Positions 7,821 to 16,890 of a stretch of DNA of 64,000 bases are shown piece after piece. The translations under genes were made by a program, and so were the position numbers. The DNA comes from Thiohalobacter thiocyanaticus. GTDB lineage: Bacteria > Pseudomonadota > Gammaproteobacteria > Thiohalobacterales > Thiohalobacteraceae. How positions within the stretch are numbered: position 1 is the stretch's first letter; the number at the start of each line of letters is the position of its first letter. The notes beneath the pieces are model-generated. The model saw only the letters and a list, made by a program, of their open reading frames with translations. It searched no databases and had not been told where the DNA came from. Location of the stretch: positions 1,488,001 to 1,552,000 of the forward strand of contig NZ_QZMU01000001.1 of the NCBI RefSeq assembly GCF_003932505.1. The letters run 5' to 3'.

Positions 7821-10739
7821 ATGCGCGAAGACAAGGTTATCCACGATCCGCTGGACAAGTCAGCGGACCAGAACGCACGCATCGAGACCAGGAACACCAC
7901 CTGCTACATGTGTGCCTGCCGCTGCGGCATCCGCGTAACCCTGCGTGACGGCGAGGTCCGCTACATCCAGGGCAACCCGGACCATCCGCTGAACAAGGGC
8001 GTGATCTGCGCCAAGGGCGCCTCCGGCATCATGAAGCAGTACTCGCCGGCACGGCTCACCAAGCCCCTGAAGCGCAAGGAAGGTGCCGACCGGGGTGATG
8101 CGCAGTTCGAAGAGATTTCCTGGGATGAGGCCTTCGCCGTGATGGAGGAGCGCCTGAAGAAGATCCGCACCACCGACCCGAAGAAATTCGCGCTGTTCAC
8201 CGGCCGCGACCAGATGCAGGCCCTGACCGGTCTGTTCGCCAAACAGTACGGCACCCCGAACTACGCCGCCCACGGCGGCTTCTGCTCGGTGAACATGGCC
8301 GCCGGCATGATCTACACCATCGGCGGCTCCTTCTGGGAATTCGGGGGCCCGGACCTGGACCGCGCCAAGCTGTTCGTGATGATCGGCACCGCCGAGGACC
8401 ATCACTCCAACCCGCTCAAGATGGCGATCTCCAGGTTCAAGCGCCAGGGCGGCAAGTTCATTTCCATCAATCCGGTGCGCACCGGCTATTCGGCTATCGC
8501 CGACGAATGGGTGCCGATCAAGCCCGGCACCGACGGCGCCCTGATGCTGGCCCTGACCCACGAGATCATCAATCAGGGCCTGTACGACCGCGAGTTCCTG
8601 GTCCAGTACACCAACGCCGCCCAGCTGGTGAACCTCGATGAAAACAGCACCGAATACGGCATGCTGGTGCGCTTCGAGGTCCCGCCCGAGGAGGGCTGCT
8701 TCGATCCCCAGAACAAGCTGTGGTGGGATCGTGAGCTCAACCGCCCCATTTCCACCCATACCCCGGGCGCCGACCCCTACCTGCTGGGCGAGTTCAAACT
8801 CGACGACGGCACGCCGGTGAAGCCCTCGTTCCAGCTGCTGGTCGATCGGGTCAAGGACTACACCCCCGAATGGGCCGCCGAGATCACCGGCATCCCGGTC
8901 GAGACCATCAGGCGCCTGGCCTACGAGATGGGCGTGACCGCACGCGACCAGAAGATCGAGCTGCCCATCGCCTGGACCGACACCTGGGGTAACGAGCACG
9001 AATCCGTCACCGGCAATCCGGTGGCCTTCCACGCCATGCGCGGCCTGGCGGCGCATTCCAACGGCTTCCAGAGCATCCGCGCCCTGTCGATCCTGATGTC
9101 CATCCTGGGCACCATCGACCGTCCCGGCGGTTTCCGCCACAAGGCGCCCTTCCCGCGCCCCATCCCGCCCTGCGCCAAGACGCCCAAGGGCCCCGAGGAT
9201 GTGAAGCCCAACACCCCGCTGGGCGGCATGCCGCTGGGCTGGCCGGCCGAACCGGACGACCTGTTCGTCGACGATAAGGGCAAACCGGTGCGCCTCGACA
9301 AGGCCTTCTCCTGGGAGCACCCGCTGGCCGTACACGGCCTGATGCACAACGCCATCACCAACGCCTGGCGCCAGGACCCCTACCCGATCGACACCCTGCT
9401 CATCTTCATGGCCAACATGGCCTGGAACTCGACCATGAACACGGCCGAGGTCCGCAAGATGCTCAATGACAAGGACGACAACGGCGAGTACAGGATCCCC
9501 TTCCTGATCGTGGCCGACGCCTTCGAGTCCGAGATGACCGCCTACGCCGATCTGGTGCTGCCGGATACCACCTATCTGGAGCGCCATGACTGCATGTCCA
9601 TGCTGGACCGTCCCATCTCCGAATACGATGGCCCGGTTGACTCGGTGCGCATCCCGGTGGTGCCGCCCAAGGGCGAGTGCAAGCCCTTCCAGGAGGTGCT
9701 GATCGAGATGGGCTCGCGCCTGAAGCTGCCCGCCTTCACCCGCGAGGACGGCTCGCGCAAGTTCCGCGACTATCCCGACTTTGTCATCAACTACGAGACC
9801 GAGCCCGGTTCCGGCATCGGCTTCCTCGCCGGCTGGCGCGGCAGGGGCGGCGAGAAGTTCCTCAAGGGCGAGCCCAACCCCAAGCAGTGGGAGATGTACG
9901 AGAAGAACAACTGCGTCTTCCAATACCATCTGCCCAAGTCCTACCAGTACATGCGCAACTGGAACCAGGGCTACCTGGAGTGGGCGCAGGACAACCGGCT
10001 CACCCGCTACGCCGAGCCGATCCTGATCCATATCTACTCCGAGGTGCTGCAGAAGTTCCGCCTCGCGGCCCAGGGCAAGTGGGACGGCAAGCAGCCGCCG
10101 GATCATCTGCGCAAGCGCATCGAGACCTATTTCGATCCGCTGCCCTTCTACTACGAGCCGCTGGAATCGCAGCAGACCGACCTGCATACCTATCCGCTGA
10201 ACGCGGTGACCCAGCGCCCGATGGCGATGTACCATTCCTGGGATTCACAGAACGCCTGGCTGCGCCAGATTCACACCTACAACTACCTGTATGTGAATCC
10301 GGTCACCGCCCGCGCCCAGGGCATCGAGGACGAGGACTGGATGTGGGTCGAGTCCCAGTGGGGCCGGGTACGCTGCCTGTGCCGCTACTCCGAAGCGGTC
10401 GAGCCCGGCACGGTCTGGACCTGGAACGCCATCGGCAAGGCCTCCGGGGCCTGGGGCCTGGACAATGACGCCAACGAATCGACCAAGGGCTTCCTGCTCA
10501 ACCACGTCATCAGCGAGGAGCTGCCTGCCTCGGAGGCCGGCGAGCACCTGTCCAACTCCGACCCGGTCACCGGCCAGGCCGGCTGGTACGACGTGCGGGT
10601 GCGCATCTACAAGGCCGCCGAGGGCGAGCCCGAGATGAGCTATCCGCAGTTCGACCCCATGCCGACCCTGCCCGGACAGGACACCTCGCGCAAGAGCAAG
10701 TGGCTGAAATTCTTCGCCGGCGGCAAGAAGGCGGGTTAA
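7821..10739 (+). CDS. soeA: SoeA-type molybdopterin oxidoreductase, catalytic subunit of cytoplasmic sulfite dehydrogenase
   Basis: A 972-residue member of the DMSO reductase superfamily. An N-terminal [4Fe-4S] site (CYMCACRCG, then ICAKG about 35 residues later) precedes the large bis-MGD-binding domains and the C-terminal molydopterin dinucleotide-binding domain. There is no twin-arginine signal, so the enzyme should be cytoplasmic, as for SoeABC of purple sulfur bacteria, which oxidises sulfite to sulfate and passes electrons to quinone. I use ATG 7821, with AGGA just before it; an ATG 24 bases upstream lies within the FNR-like palindrome. The ferredoxin and membrane subunits follow, and moaA is downstream. 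Assignment to Soe rather than another DMSO-reductase family enzyme rests on subunit set, lengths and context. Confidence 0.82.
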   Translation: MREDKVIHDPLDKSADQNARIETRNTTCYMCACRCGIRVTLRDGEVRYIQGNPDHPLNKGVICAKGASGIMKQYSPARLTKPLKRKEGADRGDAQFEEISWDEAFAVMEERLKKIRTTDPKKFALFTGRDQMQALTGLFAKQYGTPNYAAHGGFCSVNMAAGMIYTIGGSFWEFGGPDLDRAKLFVMIGTAEDHHSNPLKMAISRFKRQGGKFISINPVRTGYSAIADEWVPIKPGTDGALMLALTHEIINQGLYDREFLVQYTNAAQLVNLDENSTEYGMLVRFEVPPEEGCFDPQNKLWWDRELNRPISTHTPGADPYLLGEFKLDDGTPVKPSFQLLVDRVKDYTPEWAAEITGIPVETIRRLAYEMGVTARDQKIELPIAWTDTWGNEHESVTGNPVAFHAMRGLAAHSNGFQSIRALSILMSILGTIDRPGGFRHKAPFPRPIPPCAKTPKGPEDVKPNTPLGGMPLGWPAEPDDLFVDDKGKPVRLDKAFSWEHPLAVHGLMHNAITNAWRQDPYPIDTLLIFMANMAWNSTMNTAEVRKMLNDKDDNGEYRIPFLIVADAFESEMTAYADLVLPDTTYLERHDCMSMLDRPISEYDGPVDSVRIPVVPPKGECKPFQEVLIEMGSRLKLPAFTREDGSRKFRDYPDFVINYETEPGSGIGFLAGWRGRGGEKFLKGEPNPKQWEMYEKNNCVFQYHLPKSYQYMRNWNQGYLEWAQDNRLTRYAEPILIHIYSEVLQKFRLAAQGKWDGKQPPDHLRKRIETYFDPLPFYYEPLESQQTDLHTYPLNAVTQRPMAMYHSWDSQNAWLRQIHTYNYLYVNPVTARAQGIEDEDWMWVESQWGRVRCLCRYSEAVEPGTVWTWNAIGKASGAWGLDNDANESTKGFLLNHVISEELPASEAGEHLSNSDPVTGQAGWYDVRVRIYKAAEGEPEMSYPQFDPMPTLPGQDTSRKSKWLKFFAGGKKAG

Positions 10740-10750
10740 AGATCAGCTTT

Positions 10751-10950
10751 CACCACAAAAGGACACAAAGACAATCCATTATTGAATGGCACTTACTTTA
10801 GCCGCGTCATCCCCGCGAAGGCGGGGATCCAGGGGTTACTTGCTCTGCCAGGCACTGGATTCCCGCCTTCGCGGGAATGACGGATTAGCTGAAATCCAGC
10901 TCATGTAAGTGCCTTTCAATCCATTTTATTTACTTCGTGTTCTTTGTGGT
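10751..10950. repeat. Three-layer nested repeat in the soeA-soeB spacer
   Basis: Outer arms: CACCACAAAAGGACACAAAGAC (in inverted form CTTCGTGTTCTTTGTGGT at 10933-10950). Middle arms: ATTGAATGGCACTTAC at 10781-10796 and its inverse with one change at 10905-10920. Inner hairpin: GTCATCCCCGCGAAGGCGGGGAT at 10806 and the inverted partner at 10855-10881. The element fills the spacer between two genes that should be co-transcribed. Confidence 0.85.
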
Positions 10951-10971
10951 AAATGTAATAGGGTTATTCAA

Positions 10972-11703
10972 ATGACACAGTTAGCATTGGTAATCGATCT
11001 GAACGTCTGCGTGGGCTGCCATGCCTGCGTGACCAGCTGCAAGGAGTGGAACACCTCCGGCACGGCGGGCTACATGTCCGACGAGAACCCCTACGGCAAG
11101 GACCCGACCGGCACCTTCTTCAACCGGGTCCAGACCTTCGAGGTGGGCGTGTATCCGAACACCGAGACGGTGCACTTCCCCAAGAGCTGCCTGCACTGCG
11201 AGGACCCGCCCTGCGTACCGGTCTGCCCGACCGGGGCCAGCTACAAGCGCGACGCCGACGGCATCGTACTGGTGGACTACGACAAGTGCATCGGCTGCAA
11301 GTACTGCTCCTGGGCCTGTCCCTACGGCGTGCGCGAGATCGACGAACAGCAGAAGGTGATGAAGAAGTGCACCCTGTGCGCGGACCGCATCTATGACGAA
11401 TCACTGCCCGAGGTCGAGCGCAAGCCGGCCTGCGTGATGGCCTGCCCGACCAATGCCCGGCTGTTCGGCGACGTGCATGACGCCGACTCCGAAGTCTCGG
11501 TGGCGATCCGTGAGCGCGGCGGCTACCAGCTGATGCCGGAATGGGGTACCAAGCCGGCCAATCACTATCTGCCGCGACGCAAGACCAGCATCCAGATCCA
11601 CGAGGACGAACTCGAACGCGTGGACAACCCGCTGAAGAAGGAAGGCATCCACAAGGGCCGGGTGATCGAGGAACCGACCCTGGACGATGTCACCAGCTGG
11701 TAA
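10972..11703 (+). CDS. soeB: SoeB-type ferredoxin subunit of sulfite dehydrogenase
   Basis: A 243-residue iron-sulfur protein with four cysteine groups: CVGCHACVTSC near the N-terminus, CLHCEDPPCVPVCPTGA, CIGCKYCSWACPYG and CTLCADR with a later CVMACP. This is the usual set for the four [4Fe-4S] electron-transfer subunit of DMSO-reductase family enzymes. It should carry electrons from SoeA to the membrane subunit SoeC. I choose ATG 10972 (MTQLALVIDL). Earlier in-frame codons come from the repeat arm upstream and would add an unrelated N-terminus. It lies 232 bases downstream of soeA across a repeat. Confidence 0.85.
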   Translation: MTQLALVIDLNVCVGCHACVTSCKEWNTSGTAGYMSDENPYGKDPTGTFFNRVQTFEVGVYPNTETVHFPKSCLHCEDPPCVPVCPTGASYKRDADGIVLVDYDKCIGCKYCSWACPYGVREIDEQQKVMKKCTLCADRIYDESLPEVERKPACVMACPTNARLFGDVHDADSEVSVAIRERGGYQLMPEWGTKPANHYLPRRKTSIQIHEDELERVDNPLKKEGIHKGRVIEEPTLDDVTSW

Positions 11704-11830
11704 CCCTGTTTGCCGTCGGCTGCCGGAACTGGGCTGCCGGTGGAACCCTCCGGGTTCGCGCAACGCACCGAATGCGCACCCGGCAGCCGGCGGCGCCTTT
11801 ATTTGAAGATCAAAAGCGAGATCAAGAGCA

Positions 11831-12013
11831 CCACGGAATACACGGAAAGCACGGACAAATAAAAACCATGGCCAAGCGAGTTGGACGCCCACAGGGCGAG
11901 TAATCCATAAACCGCCGTGGCAACCGGATTCCGGCCTGCGCCGGAATGACATAAGGCAGGATACGGACACAGCCTTCAAAAATCCTTGTCCGTATTTTCC
12001 GTGTATTCCGTGG
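11831..12013. repeat. Nested repeat in the soeB-soeC spacer
   Basis: Left arm CCACGGAATACACGGAAAGC at 11831 and inverted right arm at 11986-12013. The interior holds GGATTCCGGCCTGCGCCGGAATGAC (11926-11950), a member of the CATTCCGGC hairpin family. The rest of the 349-base spacer (11704-12052) shows no gene. Confidence 0.85.
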
Positions 12014-12052
12014 CGCTCTTGGATTTTGTAGTTACAGACTGGAGCGTAATAC

Positions 12053-13042
12053 ATGCACCCCGCATTTTCCGTCATCTTTCTCACCACCCTGAGCGGTGTC
12101 GGCCAGGGCCTGTTCCTGGCGCTGTACACGGGGCAGGTCTATGCCGTGGCCAAGGTCCTGCCGGGCCATGCCGACACGGCGACCTTCTACGGTCTGGGCA
12201 GTCTGATTGCCCTGCTGTTCCTGGCTGCCGGCCTGCTCGCCTCCTTCTTCCACCTGGGCCATCCGGAACGCGGCTGGCGCGCGATCGCCCAGTGGCGCAC
12301 CTCCTGGCTGTCGCGCGAGGTCATCATTCTGCCGGCCTTCATGGGGCTGGTGTTTCTCTACGGCCTGATCCACTACAGCGGCTGGAACCCGGTGTTCTTC
12401 GAGATCGGCCAGCAGGCCAACATCGCCATCGACCTGTCCATGATCGTGGGCGCGATCACCACCGTGGTCGCCTTCGGCCTGTTCATCGCCACCGGCATGA
12501 TCTATGCCTGCATCAAGTTCCTGCAGGAATGGGCCAGTCCGCTGACCGTGATCAATTACACCCTGCTGGGCAGCGCCTCCGGCTTCACCCTGGCCACGGC
12601 CTATGCCGCGTATCACCAGGCCCCCGGCCTGCTGAAGTTCTACGGTGTCTGGGCCATCATCCTGACCGCGGCCTCGCTGATCACCCGCGGCGCCTCGCTG
12701 ATCCGCAACGCCCGGATCAAGTACAAGTCCACCCTGCAGACCGCCATCGGCGTGCGCCACGGCAACATCCAGCAGAAATCCCAGGGCTTCATGGCCGGCT
12801 CCTTCAACACCCGCGAGTTCTTCCACCACAAGACCGCGGCCTTCATGAAGAGCATCAAGTGGATCTTCCTGCTGCTGGTGTTCCCGGTACCGGTCGCCCT
12901 GCTGGCGATGGGGCTTTCCTCAGCCGCCCTGGGCCTGCTGGCCGCCGCCTTCGTGGTGCAGTACATCGGCCTGATCGCCGAGCGCTGGTTCTTCTTCGCC
13001 CAGGCGAATCACCCGCAGAACCTCTATTATCAGACGATCTGA
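12053..13042 (+). CDS. soeC: SoeC-type membrane anchor (DmsC/NrfD-like) of sulfite dehydrogenase
   Basis: A 329-residue integral membrane protein with about eight hydrophobic segments. The N-terminal part has the FLTTLSGVGQGLF and FHLGHPERGWRAI pattern of the DmsC-like quinone-interacting anchor family. It should anchor SoeAB to the cytoplasmic face of the inner membrane and reduce quinone. ATG 12053 has GGAG about nine bases upstream. It is third in the soe order but separated from soeB by a 349-base repeat-filled spacer, so co-transcription needs read-through of the hairpins. Confidence 0.83.
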   Translation: MHPAFSVIFLTTLSGVGQGLFLALYTGQVYAVAKVLPGHADTATFYGLGSLIALLFLAAGLLASFFHLGHPERGWRAIAQWRTSWLSREVIILPAFMGLVFLYGLIHYSGWNPVFFEIGQQANIAIDLSMIVGAITTVVAFGLFIATGMIYACIKFLQEWASPLTVINYTLLGSASGFTLATAYAAYHQAPGLLKFYGVWAIILTAASLITRGASLIRNARIKYKSTLQTAIGVRHGNIQQKSQGFMAGSFNTREFFHHKTAAFMKSIKWIFLLLVFPVPVALLAMGLSSAALGLLAAAFVVQYIGLIAERWFFFAQANHPQNLYYQTI

Positions 13043-13052
13043 CTCGGCGGCA

Positions 13053-13251
13053 TTAACGCAGAGGACGAACAGGCGGGGGCAAAGACACGTCATTCCCGCG
13101 AAGGCGGGAATCCAGTGCCTGGCAGAACAACTAAACACTGGATCCCCGCCTTCGCGGGGATGACGGCAAGACTCTACAGGCCCGGCATGCCCGACGTCGG
13201 ATTACGCCCTCCGGGCTGATCCGACCTGCGGTGCTGCGAACTCTGCGTTAA
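13053..13251. repeat. Nested repeat downstream of soeC
   Basis: Outer arms TTAACGCAGAGGACGAAC (13053) and ACTCTGCGTTAA (13240-13251). Inner hairpin GTCATTCCCGCGAAGGCGGGAAT at 13089 and the inverted partner ending at 13164. A third short inverted pair CGTCGGATTACGCC ... CTGATCCGACC (13194-13227) is also inside. Confidence 0.8.
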
Positions 13252-13319
13252 TCTCTCTGTCCAAAACCTTACACCCCGCGGCATTGTCCGCCGCCGAATC
13301 GCCCTCTATAGTGAATTCC

Positions 13320-14303
13320 ATGGATGAGCAGCTCACAGACCGCTTCGGCCGCAGGATCGAGTATGTCCGCCTGTCGGTGACGGATCGCTGCGACCTGCGC
13401 TGCTTCTACTGCATGCCGAAGGGCTTCCGGGACTTCGAGGAGCCGGCCGAGTGGCTGACATTCGATGAGATCGAGCGGCTGATCGGCGCCTTTGCCCGGC
13501 TGGGCACGCGTCGGGTGCGTCTGACCGGCGGCGAGCCGCTGGTGCGCAGGAACCTGCCGGAGCTGGCCGCGCGCCTCACCGACGTGGCCGGTATCGAGGA
13601 CCTGTCCATGTCCACCAACGCCACCCGGCTCGACAAACACGCCGAGGCGCTGCGCGCCGCCGGGGTGGCCCGCATCAACGTCAGCCTGGACACGCTCAGG
13701 CCCGAGGTGTTCAAGCAGGTCACCGGCGGCAAGCTGGACAAGGTCATCAGCGGCCTGATGGCGGCGAAGGCCGCCGGCTATCACCCGATCAAGATCAACA
13801 TGGTGGTAATGAAGGGGGTGAACGAGGACGAGGTCGAGGCCATGGTCGATTTCTGCATCGAGCACGACTTCACCCTGCGCTTCATCGAGACCATGCCGGT
13901 CGGTGACACCGGCCGCAACGCCACCAGCCAGTATGTCGACCTGCAGGATGTCAAAGCCCGGCTGGCCGAGCGCTTCGAACTGCTGCCCGGCGTTATGCCC
14001 GGCGGCGGACCGGCCCGCTATGTTCAGGTTGCCGGCACCGACCTGCGCATCGGCTTCATCACCCCCATCTCTCAGCACTTCTGCGAGACCTGCAACCGCG
14101 TCCGCCTGGCGGTCGACGGAACCCTGTACATGTGCCTGGGCCAGGAACACAGCTATGACTTCAAGCCCCTGCTGCGTGGCGGCGCCAGCGACGACGAACT
14201 CGAAGCCGCCATCCGTGCGGCCATCGAGCTCAAGCCCGAGCGGCACGAGTTCATCGAAAAACCCGACCAGGTGATCCGCTTCATGTCGATGACCGGCGGG
14301 TGA
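13320..14303 (+). CDS. moaA: GTP 3',8-cyclase MoaA (molybdenum cofactor synthesis)
   Basis: A 327-residue radical SAM enzyme that, with MoaC, converts GTP to cyclic pyranopterin phosphate. The radical SAM cluster motif is CDLRCFYC near residue 20, the SAM region is TGGEPL, and the second cluster is CETCNRVRL with a further cysteine 14 residues on. The protein ends in the conserved GG needed for activity. ATG 13320 (MDEQLTDRFGR) fits the family; in-frame codons upstream lie in the spacer. Its position after soeABC makes sense, since SoeA needs the molybdopterin cofactor. Confidence 0.95.
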   Translation: MDEQLTDRFGRRIEYVRLSVTDRCDLRCFYCMPKGFRDFEEPAEWLTFDEIERLIGAFARLGTRRVRLTGGEPLVRRNLPELAARLTDVAGIEDLSMSTNATRLDKHAEALRAAGVARINVSLDTLRPEVFKQVTGGKLDKVISGLMAAKAAGYHPIKINMVVMKGVNEDEVEAMVDFCIEHDFTLRFIETMPVGDTGRNATSQYVDLQDVKARLAERFELLPGVMPGGGPARYVQVAGTDLRIGFITPISQHFCETCNRVRLAVDGTLYMCLGQEHSYDFKPLLRGGASDDELEAAIRAAIELKPERHEFIEKPDQVIRFMSMTGG

Positions 14304-14355
14304 GTGGCTTCATGCATTCGTGGCGCAAATATCACACATCCTGACAACAACCCGC

Positions 14356-14369
14356 TTGATCAGGATCAA
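14356..14369 (+). promoter_or_regulatory. FNR/Dnr box of the pdxST-ubiT promoter
   Basis: TTGAT-CAGG-ATCAA is a perfect FNR-type palindrome. GATAAT at 14392-14397 is a good -10 hexamer. A start seven bases after it (about 14404) puts the box centre at -41.5, the class II activator position. Confidence 0.7.
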
Positions 14370-14433
14370 ACCATTCCCGCCCCGCGGCTCCGATAATGGC
14401 CGACTGAATCAATCCATTCACGGGTGATCTGCC

Positions 14434-15339
14434 ATGTCCTGGAACCTGGCCTCGCGGCTCGAGGCCGATGATTTTCAACTCAAGCGCGGCCTCGCGGAAA
14501 TGCTCCGGGGCGGCGTGATCATGGATGTCACCGACGCCGGGCAGGCCCGCATCGCCGAAGCCGCCGGCGCGGTGGCGGTAATGGCGCTGGAGCGCATCCC
14601 GGCCGACATCCGCCGCGATGGCGGGGTGGCGCGCATGTCCGACCCGGCCCTGATCCAGTCCATCCAGCAGGCGGTATCCATCCCGGTCATGGCCAAATGC
14701 CGCATCGGTCACTTCGCCGAGGCGCAGATTCTGCAAGCCCTGGCGGTGGACTTCATCGACGAGAGCGAGGTACTCACGCCCGCCGACGAGGAACACCATA
14801 TCCACAAGTGGGACTTCAGCATCCCCTTCGTCTGCGGTGCCACCGACCTGGGCGAGGCGCTGCGGCGCATCGGCGAGGGCGCGGCCCTGATCCGCACCAA
14901 GGGCGAGGCCGGCAGCGGCAACATCGTCGAGGCGGTGCGCCACCTGCGTCGCATCCACACCCAGATGCGCGAGCTGACGCAGCTCGACCCCGGCCAATTG
15001 ATGAGTCGGGCGAAGACGCTGGGTGCACCCTATGAACTCGTCTGTTATGTCGCCGAGCAGGGCGAACTGCCGGTGCCCAATTTCTCTGCCGGCGGCGTGG
15101 CCACCCCGGCCGATGCCGCCCTGGTACGACAGCTGGGCGCCGAGGCCGTGTTCGTGGGGTCGGGTATCTTTCGCTCCGAGGATCCAGCCGAACGGGCCGC
15201 GGCCATCGTCCGCGCCGCCACCCACTTTGATGACCCGGCCGTGCTGGCCGAGGTCTCGCACGGCCTGAAGGGCGCCATGCCCGGACTGGAACTCGGCGAG
15301 CTGCCGGATGCGCAGCGCCTGGCCAAGCGTGGCTGGTAA
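14434..15339 (+). CDS. pdxS: Pyridoxal 5'-phosphate synthase, lyase subunit PdxS
   Basis: A 301-residue TIM-barrel protein. With PdxT it makes PLP directly from ribose 5-phosphate, glyceraldehyde 3-phosphate and ammonia. The two catalytic lysines are in VMAKCRIGH (about residue 89) and [10 protein letters not shown] (about 157). This DXP-independent route needs no oxygen, unlike the PdxH oxidase step of the other route. It is first of an overlapping pdxS-pdxT-ubiT set, preceded by an FNR-type class II promoter. Confidence 0.96.
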   Translation: MSWNLASRLEADDFQLKRGLAEMLRGGVIMDVTDAGQARIAEAAGAVAVMALERIPADIRRDGGVARMSDPALIQSIQQAVSIPVMAKCRIGHFAEAQILQALAVDFIDESEVLTPADEEHHIHKWDFSIPFVCGATDLGEALRRIGEGAALIRTKGEAGSGNIVEAVRHLRRIHTQMRELTQLDPGQLMSRAKTLGAPYELVCYVAEQGELPVPNFSAGGVATPADAALVRQLGAEAVFVGSGIFRSEDPAERAAAIVRAATHFDDPAVLAEVSHGLKGAMPGLELGELPDAQRLAKRGW

Positions 15340-15892
15340 TTCTGCTATCGGCATCCTTGCCCTGCAGGGTAATGTGCCTGCGCATGCCCGCATGCTGGCG
15401 CGTCTCGGGCGCCCGGCCCGGCCGGTGCACCGCCCTGCCGATCTGGAAGACATCGCCGGCCTGATCCTGCCCGGCGGCGAATCCACCACCCTGAGCCAGC
15501 TGCTGCAAGGCAACGACCTGGATCAGGCCATCATCGATTTCGCCCGTCACCGCCCGCTGCTCGGCACCTGTGCCGGTCTGATCCTGATGAGCTCAGACAC
15601 GGGCGATGCACGGGTCGCACCGCTGGGATTGCTGGAGACGCAGATCACGCGCAACCACTATGGCCGCCAGCGCGAGAGCTTCATCGCCACGCTCGAGGGA
15701 GGATCCTTTGCCGGCCTGCGCGCCGCCTTCATCCGGGCCCCGGCCCTGCGCGCGCGCGCACCGCTCGAGGTTCTGGCGACCCACCGGGGCCTGCCGGTCG
15801 CGGTACGTCAGGGCAGGCACGTGGGCTGCGCCTTTCATCCGGAGCTGGGACAGGATACGCGGGTGCACGAATACTGGCTGGACCTGGCATGA
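15308..15892 (+). CDS. pdxT: Pyridoxal 5'-phosphate synthase, glutaminase subunit PdxT
   Basis: A class I glutamine amidotransferase of about 190 residues that feeds ammonia to PdxS. It shows the GILALQG start, LPGGEST glutamine-binding loop, the nucleophile elbow LGTCAGLI (Cys) and FHPEL near the end (catalytic His-Glu). The first ATG (15308) overlaps pdxS; a GTG at 15329 would remove seven residues and lies nearer the family's usual start. It overlaps ubiT by four bases (ATGA). Confidence 0.93.
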   Translation: MRSAWPSVAGNSAIGILALQGNVPAHARMLARLGRPARPVHRPADLEDIAGLILPGGESTTLSQLLQGNDLDQAIIDFARHRPLLGTCAGLILMSSDTGDARVAPLGLLETQITRNHYGRQRESFIATLEGGSFAGLRAAFIRAPALRARAPLEVLATHRGLPVAVRQGRHVGCAFHPELGQDTRVHEYWLDLA

Positions 15893-16374
15893 GTCCGGGG
15901 GAACTGCCCGCGCTGGCATTGCGCTGGCTGCCGCGGCCGGCCTATACCCGGCCGGCCCTGGCCGCACTGAACCTGGCCTTCGCCACCGCCCTGCGCCGGG
16001 GCGAGCTGGACTTCATGACCGGGCGCATCATCGTCATCGCTCTGCAGGAAACCCCGCTACGGCTGGCACTCAGCGGCGCCCGGAGACGGCTGGTCAGCCC
16101 GGCGGTCCCGCGTCGGCCGGACCTGCTGATCGAGGCCGACCTGGCGACCTATGCCACGCTGTTGCAGGGCGAGGCCGATCCCGACACCCTGTTCTTCCAG
16201 CGCCGGCTGCGGCTGAACGGCGACACCGAGCTGGGCCTGGAGGTGAAGAATTTCCTGGCCGGCTGGGAGCCGGACCGGGTCCTGCAGCGGCTGCTCACAC
16301 AGGCCCGGCGCCGGCTGTCCGGGCCGGTCGAAGTGGGCGATTTCACTACCAGGCATCGGGAATTTCAGAAATAA
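15889..16374 (+). CDS. ubiT: UbiT, SCP2-domain lipid-binding factor for O2-independent ubiquinone synthesis
   Basis: A 161-residue protein with an SCP2 sterol-carrier domain (YhbT family). The block DTLFFQRRLRLNGDTELGLE is highly typical of UbiT. UbiT binds polyprenyl intermediates and works with the UbiU-UbiV hydroxylase to make ubiquinone without oxygen. In E. coli ubiT is divergent from ubiUV; here it is joined to pdxST (ATGA overlap) while ubiU and ubiV lie 3-5 kb away on the other strand. Both operons carry an FNR-type box. Confidence 0.88.
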   Translation: MSPGELPALALRWLPRPAYTRPALAALNLAFATALRRGELDFMTGRIIVIALQETPLRLALSGARRRLVSPAVPRRPDLLIEADLATYATLLQGEADPDTLFFQRRLRLNGDTELGLEVKNFLAGWEPDRVLQRLLTQARRRLSGPVEVGDFTTRHREFQK

Positions 16375-16506
16375 CCTGCCGGGTTGTCTATAGTTATTCC
16401 TGTACCAGGGACGTCCATGTCGGGTTTCGTGATCTCGCGCACATCCCACCGGCATGCCAGCCCCTAGGATACGGGCACAATCAACAATAGCGACTGGAGG
16501 TACCCC

Positions 16507-16890
16507 ATGCATACATCACCCTGGAAACGTGCCGGCATTTTCGTCCTGATGCTGAATTTTGTTTTCGCCACCTTCCCGGCCGCAGCCCAGACAGGTCTGG
16601 TCGGCACCGGGGAGATGCTCGCCGCCGAGTCGCGGGCCCTGCACCTGGCCGAGATTCAGGCCACCCTGAACCGCGACGAGGTGCGCACCCAGATGCTGAA
16701 ACTGGGCGTGAGCCCCGAGCGGGTCGAGGGCCGCCTCGGTGCACTGACCGATGCCGAGCTGCAACGGCTCGCCGCCAGGATCAATCAGATGCCCGCCGGC
16801 GCCGGCGTGATCGAGGTGGTCGGCATCGTGTTCGTCGTCCTGCTGATCCTTGAGTTGCTCGATATCACGGATATCTTCACCGGCATCTGA
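16507..16890 (+). CDS. PA2779 family small membrane protein
   Basis: A 127-residue protein with an N-terminal signal segment, a helical middle (LAEIQATLNRDEVRTQML) and a C-terminal transmembrane helix (VIEVVGIVFVVLLILELL). This layout matches the PA2779 family, always found beside a PA2778-type C39-like peptidase, which follows here with a TGATG overlap. Function is unknown. GGAGG lies seven bases before the ATG. Confidence 0.8.
   Translation: MHTSPWKRAGIFVLMLNFVFATFPAAAQTGLVGTGEMLAAESRALHLAEIQATLNRDEVRTQMLKLGVSPERVEGRLGALTDAELQRLAARINQMPAGAGVIEVVGIVFVVLLILELLDITDIFTGI

Noticed and set aside
7860-10235. A very long frame antisense to soeA (about 790 codons)
   Set aside because: It is the mirror of a strongly biased GC-rich gene; the protein is low-complexity and the sense strand encodes a clear molybdoenzyme.
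11541-11903. A frame overlapping the soeB end and the following repeat
   Set aside because: Out-of-frame shadow of soeB that continues into the repeat arm.
10751-13251. Nested repeats as insertion sequences or miniature transposons of a known family
   Set aside because: No transposase, no target-site duplications that I can define, and arms differ from one element to the next; kept as unnamed repeats.
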